DNA of 64,000 bases, from positions 181,690-245,689 of the forward strand of contig NZ_DKIH01000011.1 in the NCBI RefSeq assembly GCF_002454115.1, read 5' to 3'. The notes under the pieces were generated by a model. It did no database searches and was not told the DNA's origin. It saw only the letters and a program-made list of their open reading frames with translations. The DNA comes from Sphingopyxis sp. UBA6723 (GTDB lineage: Bacteria > Pseudomonadota > Alphaproteobacteria > Sphingomonadales > Sphingomonadaceae). Positions within the stretch are counted from its first letter, which is position 1, and every line of letters begins with the position of its first letter. Positions 8,213-15,826 of this stretch are shown here, piece after piece. Both the position numbers and the translations under genes were made by a program.

Positions 8213-9889
8213 CTAACGACAGCTGCTTTCCGGACCCGAAAGCAGGTCGAGGCAGCGTCCGTCGATCTTTGCCGCATCGACGGCCAAGCCAATCAGCGAT
8301 GCCAGCGTCGGCATGATGTCGACCGTCATCACCGCATTCGGTTGTTCAAACCCGGCCAGCCCCTTGCGCCAGAACAGCATCGGCACCCGCCGGTCATAAT
8401 CCCACGCCGACCCGTGCGTCGCAACATAGCCGAGTCCCGATTCGGGAATCGGGGTGACGCGTGGCTTCAGGACCACGATGAAGTCGCCCGACCGGTCCGG
8501 ATGGAACGACGCGCGCAGCTTGTCGTGGAGGCTCCAGGTGTCGGGCGCCTGTTTCGAAAATGGCCGGTTCGCCAGCTCATCGGCCGTCACTACCGCCTCG
8601 ATCTGCGGATGCGCGCGCAACCGGGCCAAAATTTCAGCCTCTGCGGCCTTGCGATGCGCCGGGGTTAGCGCCTTCGACAGATACATGTCGCCGAACGGCC
8701 CGTCGCCATAGAGCAGCGGCTGCGGCAGGCCCAGCTTTTCGGCAACCGCCTTGCCCAGCGCGTCGGGGTCGAGCGCGCGATCGACGCGCTCAGCGGTGGG
8801 CCAGGCGTTCTGGCGATTGCGTTCGGGCATGTCATGGCCGCCATGGTCGGCGGTCAGCGCGACGACATAGTCGATGCCGGTCGCGTCGAGCCGTGCGAAG
8901 AAATCGCCGAGTTCGCGGTCGAGTCCCATCATCTGGAGGCACATTTCGGCGCCCGCGGTACCCACGCCATGGCCAACATAATCGGTTGCCGACAGGCCGA
9001 CGATCAGCAGGTCGGTGACGCTGCCCTCGCCCATCTTGCGGACCTGACGCAGGGCCGCGGCGGTCGCGAGGACCGCGCCATCAGCCTCGGGCGACGCGAG
9101 GAAGCGCCGGAAGTCGCCGGCATCGCGCGCCAGGCGGCCGGTTCCAACAGTGGCACCCTTGTCGCCGACCGGGATCGCGATGTCATGTGCGGCGCAATCG
9201 GCGGGCAGCGCCAGCCCCGGGCGCGGCTGCGCAATCGCGGCGGCGATTGCCGCACCGGCCTGCGTCGCGGTCGGCGACAGGGTGGTACCGCGGTAACTGG
9301 TGAGACCGGTGGGGGCAAGCCACAGCAGTTCGTCGGCCTGCCGCCCGCCCATCATGATTGCGGCGCGGTCCTTGCCCGCGACCGAGACGACCTGCGTCTT
9401 CGGATCGCGCGCATTCATCATGTCGCCAAGGGTCGGGACGAGCAGATGGTTCACCGACGGCGCATATTTGCCGCCGCCCGACGCGGTGCCGCGGACACTC
9501 TCGTCTTCGGCGCAATAGATGCGCTTGTCTTCGCGGGCGACCGAGAGGTCGAAGTAATTGTTGGCGACGATCCCGGCGCGGCCCGGGTGGCTGCCGGTCA
9601 GGATCGTGGCATGGCCGGGGCAGGTTTCGGTAGCGGCCTGCGCCTGATAGCCCGACGGGAACACCACACCCGACGCGAGCCGTGCGAAGCCGCCGGTGAA
9701 TTTGTCGCGATATTCGGCGAACAGGTCGGCCGACAGCTGGTCGACCGCGACGACGACGATCAGCTTGGGCGGCGGCGTCGCGGCGGTCACTTTCGGGACG
9801 GGCTGCGCTGAATTTTGCGCGAGCACGGTGCTGGCGCTGCCAACGCAGAGGATGGCGGCCAAGGCGATTTTGAGATGTTTCAGCGTCAC
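8213..9889 (-). CDS. phoK: PhoK-type alkaline phosphatase (SPAP family)
   Basis: A 558-residue secreted phosphatase. Residues 1-24 form a Sec signal peptide ending VLA. The catalytic motif is ATETCPGHATI with nucleophile Thr89, the residue used in Sphingomonas SPAP/PhoK. The metal site includes Asp50 (VVAVDQ) and, further on, ALTADHGGHDMPERN, and a late His in YVATHGSAW. These are zinc-dependent phosphomonoesterases of the periplasm or cell exterior. The length equals that of PhoK. The gene is divergent from the dsbD-like gene with 101 bp between starts; no convincing Pho box was found there. Confidence 0.92.
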   Translation of the reverse strand: MTLKHLKIALAAILCVGSASTVLAQNSAQPVPKVTAATPPPKLIVVVAVDQLSADLFAEYRDKFTGGFARLASGVVFPSGYQAQAATETCPGHATILTGSHPGRAGIVANNYFDLSVAREDKRIYCAEDESVRGTASGGGKYAPSVNHLLVPTLGDMMNARDPKTQVVSVAGKDRAAIMMGGRQADELLWLAPTGLTSYRGTTLSPTATQAGAAIAAAIAQPRPGLALPADCAAHDIAIPVGDKGATVGTGRLARDAGDFRRFLASPEADGAVLATAAALRQVRKMGEGSVTDLLIVGLSATDYVGHGVGTAGAEMCLQMMGLDRELGDFFARLDATGIDYVVALTADHGGHDMPERNRQNAWPTAERVDRALDPDALGKAVAEKLGLPQPLLYGDGPFGDMYLSKALTPAHRKAAEAEILARLRAHPQIEAVVTADELANRPFSKQAPDTWSLHDKLRASFHPDRSGDFIVVLKPRVTPIPESGLGYVATHGSAWDYDRRVPMLFWRKGLAGFEQPNAVMTVDIMPTLASLIGLAVDAAKIDGRCLDLLSGPESSCR

Positions 9890-9990
9890 GAGCGGCGTCT
9901 CCGTTGCGAAGGGGTGTCAGCGCGGGCTGTCCTCTCGGCGAAACCCGCCTATATGGCAAGCCTCGAGAGACAGGTGACAGCGGAACCGGC

Positions 9991-12057
9991 ATGGATCGCG
10001 GCAAGGACGTTTTTGTGACAGCGCTTTGGCGCTCGGTGCTCGCGCTGCTTGCGTTCGCCGTGCTCGCGCTCGGCCCCGCCAAGGCGCAATCGACGCATAT
10101 CCAGCCGAAGCTGGTCGCCGAATCCACCGTGCCCGCGCCCGGCGGGACTACGACGCTGGCGCTCACCATGACCCCCGACGCGGGCTGGCACGGTTACTGG
10201 ATCAATGGTGGCGATGCCGGGTTCGGGCTATCGGTCGAATGGAATTTGCCCGAGGGGGTCACCGTGGCGCCCTTCCGCTATCCGGTGCCCGAGCCCTTGA
10301 TCCTGTTCGGCATGATGAACCATGTGTACGAGCATCCCTATGCGCTGCTCGCCGATGTGGACGTGGACGAAAGTGTCGCGCAGGGGAGCGACCTGACCCT
10401 GTCGGGGGTCGCCAATTGGCTGGCCTGCACCGACAAGGTTTGCGTGCCCGAACGCGCCGTTGTTTCCGTTGCGCTGAAAGCGGGCGACGGCGCCGTTGCG
10501 GCCGCGACGCGTGGCCGCTTCGACGGCTGGCGCGCGTTGTTGCCGCAGCCGCTCGATCGCAGCGGAACGTGGGAGCGGCGCGGCGATACCGTGCGTTTCG
10601 CCATCCCCCTGCCCGCCGGATCGGCGCTCGATGCGCCGTATCTGTTCGCGCAGACGCAAAATCTGGTCGATTACGCCGCGCCGCAAACTTTCAGCCGCAA
10701 CGGCGATTTCATCATCGTCGAGACGCGCGCAAAGGGAGAGGCGAGCGGGCCGGTCGCGGCGCTGCTCAAGCTCGGCGAAGGACGCGGGCTTTCGGTACAG
10801 TTCGAACCGGGCGCGGTCCCCGCCGCGGGCGAGGCGATTGCAGGCCCGACGGACGCGATCGACTTGGGGCTGTTCTGGACCGCGCTCGGCGGCGCGATCC
10901 TCGGCGGGCTGACCCTGAACCTGATGCCCTGCGTCTTCCCGATCCTCAGCCTCAAGGCGCTGAGCCTCGCGCGCTCGGGCGGCGACGCACGGTCGGCGAG
11001 GATCGAGGCGCTCGCTTACACCGCAGGCGCGATCGTCACCGCGCTGCTGCTCGGCGCCGCGCTGCTCGCGCTGCGCGCGGCGGGCGAGCAGGTCGGCTGG
11101 GCGTTCCAGTTGCAGCATCCGGTCAGCGTGCTGGCGCTGCTGATCCTTGCGCTCGCGATCACGCTCAACCTGCTGGGTGCTTATGAGCTGCCGTCGTTCG
11201 GCGGCGGACAGGCGCTGGCGGGCAAGGAGGGCGCAGCGGGCGGTTTCTGGACCGGCGCGCTTGCCGCCTTTGTCGCGACGCCGTGCAGCGGGCCGCTGCT
11301 CGGCGCGGCGCTCGGGGCGACGCTCGTGCTGCCCACATGGGCGGCCCTGCCGATCTTTGGCGGCCTTGGACTCGGCCTTGCCCTGCCCTTTCTCGCGGTC
11401 GGGTTTGTCCCGGCGCTGCGCAACCGCTTGCCCAAGCCGGGGCCATGGATGGCCAAGTTCCGCAAGTGGATGGCGCTGCCGATGGGGCTGACCGCGCTCG
11501 CGCTCGGCTGGCTGCTGTGGCGGCAACTCGGCAGCGGGTCGCAGCTGATCTGGCCGATTGTCGCGGTCGCGATGGCGCTGGTGCTGCTCACCCACTATGG
11601 CGCGATGCAGCGCGGCGACCGGCGGTCTTGGCTGCTGATCGCGGCAGGGCTGCTTTTCGTTGTTGGTTTGGGTGGAACGGTAACGGATGTTGCCGACGCG
11701 GAGCGAACAGCCGCAGCGAACGGATCGACCTTCTCGCCCGATGCGCTCGCCAAGGCGCGCGCCACCGGCAAACCGGTGTTCGTCTATTTCACCGCCGACT
11801 GGTGCCTGTCGTGCAAGGCGAACGAGGCGGGGGCGATCAACCGCGAGGCGGTGCAGGAAGCATTTGGAAAGGCTGGCGTCGTCACGCTGGTCGGCGACTG
11901 GACCAATGGCGATCCGGTCATCACGCGCACGCTGACCGAGCATGGTCGCAACAGTGTGCCGCTGTATCTGTGGTACGCGCCCGGTACGGCCAAGCCCGAG
12001 ATCCTGCCACAGATACTGACGCCGGGGATGCTAACCGACAAGGTTGAGGCGAAGTGA
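9991..12057 (+). CDS. DsbD/ScsB-like thiol:disulfide interchange protein
   Basis: The ATG at 9991 (MDRGKDVFVTALWRSVLALL) gives 688 residues with a signal peptide. Domain order: a periplasmic N-terminal domain (about 25-270) with the cysteine pair in WLACTDKVCVPE; a CcdA/DsbD-type membrane domain (about 290-570) with conserved cysteines in LMPCVFPILSLK and FVATPCSGPLLG; and a C-terminal thioredoxin domain with FTADWCLSCKANE (CxxC). This is the electron relay from cytoplasmic thioredoxin through the membrane to periplasmic thiol proteins. The N-terminal domain resembles ScsB more than classical DsbD. It is followed by a palindromic unit and then tlyA. Confidence 0.9.
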   Translation: MDRGKDVFVTALWRSVLALLAFAVLALGPAKAQSTHIQPKLVAESTVPAPGGTTTLALTMTPDAGWHGYWINGGDAGFGLSVEWNLPEGVTVAPFRYPVPEPLILFGMMNHVYEHPYALLADVDVDESVAQGSDLTLSGVANWLACTDKVCVPERAVVSVALKAGDGAVAAATRGRFDGWRALLPQPLDRSGTWERRGDTVRFAIPLPAGSALDAPYLFAQTQNLVDYAAPQTFSRNGDFIIVETRAKGEASGPVAALLKLGEGRGLSVQFEPGAVPAAGEAIAGPTDAIDLGLFWTALGGAILGGLTLNLMPCVFPILSLKALSLARSGGDARSARIEALAYTAGAIVTALLLGAALLALRAAGEQVGWAFQLQHPVSVLALLILALAITLNLLGAYELPSFGGGQALAGKEGAAGGFWTGALAAFVATPCSGPLLGAALGATLVLPTWAALPIFGGLGLGLALPFLAVGFVPALRNRLPKPGPWMAKFRKWMALPMGLTALALGWLLWRQLGSGSQLIWPIVAVAMALVLLTHYGAMQRGDRRSWLLIAAGLLFVVGLGGTVTDVADAERTAAANGSTFSPDALAKARATGKPVFVYFTADWCLSCKANEAGAINREAVQEAFGKAGVVTLVGDWTNGDPVITRTLTEHGRNSVPLYLWYAPGTAKPEILPQILTPGMLTDKVEAK

Positions 12058-12068
12058 TCGCCCTTGGT

Positions 12069-12161
12069 CGTCATTGCGAGCGAAGCGAAGCAATCTCCAG
12101 CTATCGGCCTCTGCCGACGATAGCTGGAGATTGCCGCGTCGCTTCGCTCCTCGCAATGACG
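12069..12161. repeat. Palindromic intergenic unit, family E (copy 1)
   Basis: Left arm GTCATTGCGAGCGAAGCGAA and a right arm ending TTCGCTCCTCGCAATGAC, with an inner stem on CTCCAGCTATCG. It sits between the dsbD-like gene and tlyA. The same arms recur at 50407-50483. Confidence 0.9.
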
Positions 12162-12172
12162 GGATTGGACTG

Positions 12173-12913
12173 ATGGCCAAGGTCCGCGCCGATCAGTTGC
12201 TCGTCGATCGCGGCCTCGCCGAAAGTCGGACGCGCGCGCAGGCGCTGATTCTGGCGGGGCTCGCCTTCGTCGGCGACCGCAAGATCGACAAGGCCGGGCA
12301 ACAGGTCGCCGAGGATGCCGAGATCAGCGTCAAGGGCCGCGACCATCCGTGGGTGTCGCGCGGCGGCATCAAGCTTGACCATGCGCTGACCCATCTCGGC
12401 TGGGACGTGACGGACGCGGTCGCGATCGACGTCGGGTCGTCGACCGGGGGGTTCACCGACGTGTTGCTGAGCCGCGGCGCAGCGCGCGTCTATGCCGTCG
12501 ATTCGGGGACCAACCAGCTGGCGTGGAAGCTGCGCCAGGACGAGCGCGTGATCGTCCACGAACAGACGAGCGCGCGCATCCTGACGCCTGCGCACATCCC
12601 CGAACCGATCGACCTGATCGTCTGCGACGCGAGCTTCATTGCGCTGTCGAAGGTGCTGCCGGTGCCGATGAGCTTTACCAAAGACGATGCCCGCCTCGTC
12701 GCACTGATCAAGCCGCAGTTCGAGGCCGAACGGCACGAGGTCGGCAAGAAGGGCGTCGTACGCGATGCCGCGGTCCACGCGCGGGTTTGTGCGGCGGTGC
12801 GTGATTGGCTGGAACAGAATGGCTGGACGGTCGTTGAAACGGTCGAAAGCCCGATCACCGGGCCGGAGGGTAATGTCGAATTTCTGATCGCCGCGGTCAA
12901 AGCTGCCGCTTGA
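12173..12913 (+). CDS. tlyA: TlyA-family rRNA 2'-O-methyltransferase
   Basis: A 246-residue protein starting MAKVRADQLLVDRGLAESRT. Residues 1-60 are an S4 RNA-binding domain. The rest is a Rossmann SAM methyltransferase with DVGSSTGGFTDVLL (SAM loop), CDASFIALSKVLP and IKPQFEAERHEVGKKGVVRD. TlyA proteins 2'-O-methylate cytidines in 16S and 23S rRNA in mycobacteria. The old name hemolysin is misleading. The target in sphingomonads is inferred. The ATG is placed 11 bases after the palindrome; no strong Shine-Dalgarno is visible. Confidence 0.92.
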   Translation: MAKVRADQLLVDRGLAESRTRAQALILAGLAFVGDRKIDKAGQQVAEDAEISVKGRDHPWVSRGGIKLDHALTHLGWDVTDAVAIDVGSSTGGFTDVLLSRGAARVYAVDSGTNQLAWKLRQDERVIVHEQTSARILTPAHIPEPIDLIVCDASFIALSKVLPVPMSFTKDDARLVALIKPQFEAERHEVGKKGVVRDAAVHARVCAAVRDWLEQNGWTVVETVESPITGPEGNVEFLIAAVKAAA

Positions 12914-12974
12914 CGCCAGCCCCGCCCGCCGCGACATCCTAGATCAGCCGATTCCCGCGCAAAGGACCATGTGC

Positions 12975-13526
12975 ATGACCGAGATCGCTACACCGGGCCA
13001 GCTTCGAATGTCGTATCTGCGCTGGGCGCTCGTCACCGTCCCCGCCATCGTCCTGATCGGCAGCCTGATGGGCGTGCTGTCGAACAGCGGCTATGGCAAT
13101 CGCTGGTTCGCGTCGCTCGACCTGCCTGCGATCACCCCGCCCGGCTGGGTGTTTGGGGTCGTGTGGCCGATCCTTTACATCATGCTCGGCCTGGCGCTGG
13201 CGATGATCCTGCACGCGCGCGGGGCCAAGGGGCGCGGGCTGGCGCTGACTTTGTTCTTTGTCCAGTTGATCGCCAATTTCGCCTGGTCGCCGCTGTTTTT
13301 CGGCCAGTATCAGGTGACGAGCGCGCTTTACCTGATCATCTTCATCCTGATGATGACGATCGCGACCACCTTTGCCTTTGCCCCGATCCGCAAGGCGGCG
13401 GCGTGGCTGCTGGTGCCTTATATGGTCTGGCTCAGCTTTGCGGCGATCCTGAATTTTCAGATCGACCAGCGCAATCCCGATGCCGAAACCCTTGTCCCCA
13501 CCGCCGCCAGCACCCAGATAGGATGA
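12975..13526 (+). CDS. tspO: TspO/MBR-family membrane protein
   Basis: A 183-residue protein with five predicted membrane helices. The start MTEIATPGQL has AGGA 8 bases upstream; an ATG 6 bases earlier is too close to it. Typical residues include PAITPPGWVFGVVWPILYIMLG, FFVQLIANFAWSPLFFG and a final helix WLLVPYMVWLSFAAILNF. TspO binds porphyrins and is linked to tetrapyrrole and stress control in Alphaproteobacteria. It has a longer N-terminus than the about 160-residue family norm. It is followed by ubiK on the same strand with a 37-bp gap. Confidence 0.93.
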   Translation: MTEIATPGQLRMSYLRWALVTVPAIVLIGSLMGVLSNSGYGNRWFASLDLPAITPPGWVFGVVWPILYIMLGLALAMILHARGAKGRGLALTLFFVQLIANFAWSPLFFGQYQVTSALYLIIFILMMTIATTFAFAPIRKAAAWLLVPYMVWLSFAAILNFQIDQRNPDAETLVPTAASTQIG

Positions 13527-13563
13527 CGGCAAGGGACTGAACGTCCGACGAAGGAATTTGAAG

Positions 13564-13920
13564 ATGCAGAGCGAGAACCGCTTTTTCGACGATCTGGCCA
13601 AGATGGTGAACGGCGTTGCCGGAACCGTCGCCGGCGCCGGCCGCGAGGCCGAAGCCGCAATGCGCGAACGCGCCAAGGAATGGGTCGGCCGGATGGATTT
13701 CGTCAGCCGCGAAGAATTCGAGGCGGTGAAGCAGATGGCCGCAACCGCGCGCGCCGAGACCGAGGCGCTGAAGGCGCGGCTCGACAAGCTGGAAGGCGGA
13801 GCGAAGCCTGCGGCGGCGCCGAAGGCGGCTGCAAAGCCTGCGGCTGCACCGAAAGCTGCGGCGAAGCCTGTGGCTGCGCCTAAAGCCGCGGCAAATCCTA
13901 AAGCAGCGCCCAAGACATAG
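13564..13920 (+). CDS. ubiK: UbiK-family (BMFP) accessory protein with Ala/Pro/Lys tail
   Basis: The ATG at 13564 has AAGGAA 7 bases upstream. The 118 residues split in two. Residues 1-80 are the BMFP coiled-coil domain (NRFFDDLAKMVNGVAGTVAG, then FVSREEFEAVKQMAATARAE and a Glu/Leu heptad region). The last 40 are a low-complexity repeat of KPAAAPKAA. BMFP proteins bind membranes, trimerise, and in enterobacteria (UbiK) assist aerobic ubiquinone synthesis. The tail is unusually long and histone-H1-like, and could bind nucleic acid or polyanions. No ubi genes are nearby. Confidence 0.85.
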   Translation: MQSENRFFDDLAKMVNGVAGTVAGAGREAEAAMRERAKEWVGRMDFVSREEFEAVKQMAATARAETEALKARLDKLEGGAKPAAAPKAAAKPAAAPKAAAKPVAAPKAAANPKAAPKT

Positions 13921-13921
13921 T

Positions 13922-13999
13922 CGTCACCGCGGCGAAGGCCGGGGTCTCACCCTCGCGTCTTTCCGCACGGGCGAGATCCCGGCCTTCGCCGGGATGACG
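13922..13999. repeat. Palindromic intergenic unit, family A (copy 1)
   Basis: Left arm CGTCACCGCGGCGAAGGCCG, right arm ending CGGCCTTCGCCGGGATGACG, with an inner CTCACCC/CGGGCGAG pair. It lies downstream of ubiK and ahead of ybjN. Other copies are at 38798, 52849 and 63138. Confidence 0.88.
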
Positions 14000-14055
14000 A
14001 TTGGTGGCGGGCATCGCGACTCGCCACCCGATCGAACAGCCGCTAAAGCGCCCCC

Positions 14056-14562
14056 ATGAGCGAAGATATTTACGACGACGAAGACGGCCAGGACGCAGCC
14101 CCGATGGATATGCTGTCATCCTATTTCGCCGCGCACGACTGGCCGCACGAAATGGTCGGCGAGGATGAAATCGTCGCGACCGCGCAGGGCAGCTGGACGA
14201 CCTATGAGCTGCGCGCCGTGTGGCGCGCCGACGATGGCGTCATCCAGCTGCTCGCCTTTCCCGACATCCGCGTCGTCGAGGACAAGCGCGCCGTCGCGCA
14301 TGAGGCGCTGGCACTGATCAACGAGCAATTGTGGCTGGGCCATTTCGAGCTGTGGTCGAACAGTGGCACGATATTGTTCCGGCACGGGATGCTGATCGGC
14401 GGCGACGCATCGCTGTCGCTCGACATGACCGAGACGCTGATCGAAAGCGCGATCGACGAATGCGAGCGCTTTTACCCGGTGTTCCAGTTCGTGCTGTGGG
14501 GCGGCAAATCGCCCGCCGAGGCGCTGGCGGCATCGCTGATCGAAACGCGGGGGGAGGCGTAA
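14056..14562 (+). CDS. YbjN domain-containing protein
   Basis: A 168-residue acidic cytoplasmic protein. The body (about 20-160) matches the YbjN family, whose fold resembles type III secretion chaperones: DWPHEMVGEDEIVATAQGSW, WLGHFELWSNSGTILFRHG, IDECERFYPVFQFVLWGGKS. YbjN affects motility and stress responses in enterobacteria; its role in Alphaproteobacteria is unknown. The first 18 residues (SEDIYDDEDGQDAAPMDM) are a short acidic lead. In many sphingomonads a ybjN gene is found near proC, as here at about 6 kb distance. Confidence 0.85.
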   Translation: MSEDIYDDEDGQDAAPMDMLSSYFAAHDWPHEMVGEDEIVATAQGSWTTYELRAVWRADDGVIQLLAFPDIRVVEDKRAVAHEALALINEQLWLGHFELWSNSGTILFRHGMLIGGDASLSLDMTETLIESAIDECERFYPVFQFVLWGGKSPAEALAASLIETRGEA

Positions 14563-14577
14563 CCCCTACCCGAGATC

Positions 14578-14654
14578 CGTTTGTGTCGAGCGAAGTCGAG
14601 ACACGCTGACATCGTGTATGCCCTCGCGTGTCTCGACTTCGCTCGACACGAACG
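14578..14654. repeat. Palindromic intergenic unit, family F (copy 1)
   Basis: Arms GTGTCGAGCGAAGTCGAGAC and its exact complement, separated by about 28 bases. It lies between the convergent ybjN and beta-helix genes, so it can serve both as terminator. A second copy lies at 30078-30159. Confidence 0.9.
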
Positions 14655-14670
14655 GGATTTCAGATCGGAC

Positions 14671-15624
14671 TTACCGCTTCTCGAACCGCGTCAGCCCCGC
14701 GCCTAGCTCGTTCGCCCCGATCGCCAGCGGCTCGCCGCTCCAGTCGGCAACAAACACCGACGTGCGACCGATGCCCGCGGGCAGGCTGGCGAGATTGCCG
14801 GTGATCGACAGGCCGCGCGATGGGTTCTTGCGCTCCTCGGCGGCGACCGCGATCAGCGCCGAATAATTTTCCTTGTCCTTGCCCTGCACGAACAGGTTGT
14901 TCGCGATCTGGCCGACCGATCCCGACGGCAGGTCGATCATGTAATTCGTCGCCTTACCTTGGGTGTCGTCAAAGCTGTTGTCGTTGATATCGACCGCGAT
15001 GGCCCGCGTTTTGAGATAATGGCCGCCGCTGCCCTTTTCGAAGCGAGTCCGCGTCACGACGACCTTGCCGTAGATGCCGGTGTAAACACTGTGCGCGCAG
15101 CTGAGGCCGCGGTCGCAGCGACCGAGGCGCGAGAAGGTCGAGCGGTCGATGGTCAGCGTGGCTTCGGGATCGTCGGCGGTCAAAATGCCCTGCTCGCTGT
15201 TGCGGAACATCGCGTTCACGATGTCGAGGTTACTCGTTTCCAGCCGGACGCCCGCGCCATTGCCGTCGGGGACGCGCATGTTCTGGAACACCAGCCCGTC
15301 GATCCGCGCGCCCGCGCCGCGCAGGACCAGCGCGGCCTTGCCTTCGCAGGCGACGCCATCAAAAATTGCCCGGCCGGGTTCGGCAGCGACAAACGCAATG
15401 CGGCCCGCCGTCTGTACGGCGCAGTCGCGGTGATAGCCGGGGGCGATGCGGATCGTCCCCTCGCCGTCGCCGATGGCATCGACCGCTTCCTGGAGCCGAC
15501 TGAACCCGCGGCCATCGACGCTGTACGGCGCGCCGCCGGTCTGCGCGGGGAGCGGCGCCGGGGCGAGAAGGAGCGGCAGGGCGAGCAGCGGCAGCAGGGG
15601 CCGACGGAAGAATGACTTGAGCAT
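14671..15624 (-). CDS. Secreted right-handed beta-helix repeat protein
   Basis: The ATG at 15624 (MLKSFFRRPLLPLLALPLLL) opens a 317-residue protein with a signal peptide ending PAQ. The body has short recurring strands (AALVLRGAGARIDGLVFQNM, ATLTIDRSTF, VVVTRTRF, RAIAVDINDNSFDD) typical of pectate-lyase-like parallel beta-helices. Four cysteines in the N-terminal half may form disulfides. It is probably periplasmic or exported. Such folds bind or cut polysaccharides, but no catalytic residues could be assigned, so no activity is claimed. It stands alone between two palindromic units. Confidence 0.8.
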   Translation of the reverse strand: MLKSFFRRPLLPLLALPLLLAPAPLPAQTGGAPYSVDGRGFSRLQEAVDAIGDGEGTIRIAPGYHRDCAVQTAGRIAFVAAEPGRAIFDGVACEGKAALVLRGAGARIDGLVFQNMRVPDGNGAGVRLETSNLDIVNAMFRNSEQGILTADDPEATLTIDRSTFSRLGRCDRGLSCAHSVYTGIYGKVVVTRTRFEKGSGGHYLKTRAIAVDINDNSFDDTQGKATNYMIDLPSGSVGQIANNLFVQGKDKENYSALIAVAAEERKNPSRGLSITGNLASLPAGIGRTSVFVADWSGEPLAIGANELGAGLTRFEKR

Positions 15625-15729
15625 GGGCGGGCCATAGCGGCTTTTACGGCGACAGTCGTTGGCGAAGCTGGTTAATCCTTGGCGTGTCCTGTTGTCGGAC
15701 AGCCTAATATCCAATCGTTACACTGGGGC

Positions 15730-15811
15730 GTCCCTGCGAAGGCGGGGACCCATCACCTGCCGGTTCGAGATGGTCCCGACCGGAGATGGGCCCCTGCCTT
15801 CGCAGGGGCAC
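15730..15811. repeat. Palindromic intergenic unit, family C (copy 1)
   Basis: Left arm GTCCCTGCGAAGGCGGGGAC, right arm CCCCTGCCTTCGCAGGGGCA, with an inner CCCATCACC/GGAGATGGG pair. It lies between the beta-helix gene and the stop of metH. Related units are at 24712 and 44057. Confidence 0.88.
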
Positions 15812-15826
15812 GCGAGTTTCAACCGC

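Noticed and set aside
9890..9990. Pho box before phoK
   Set aside because: CTGTCACCTGTC on the minus strand resembles half sites, but the spacing does not give the usual pair of 7-bp repeats 4 bases apart.
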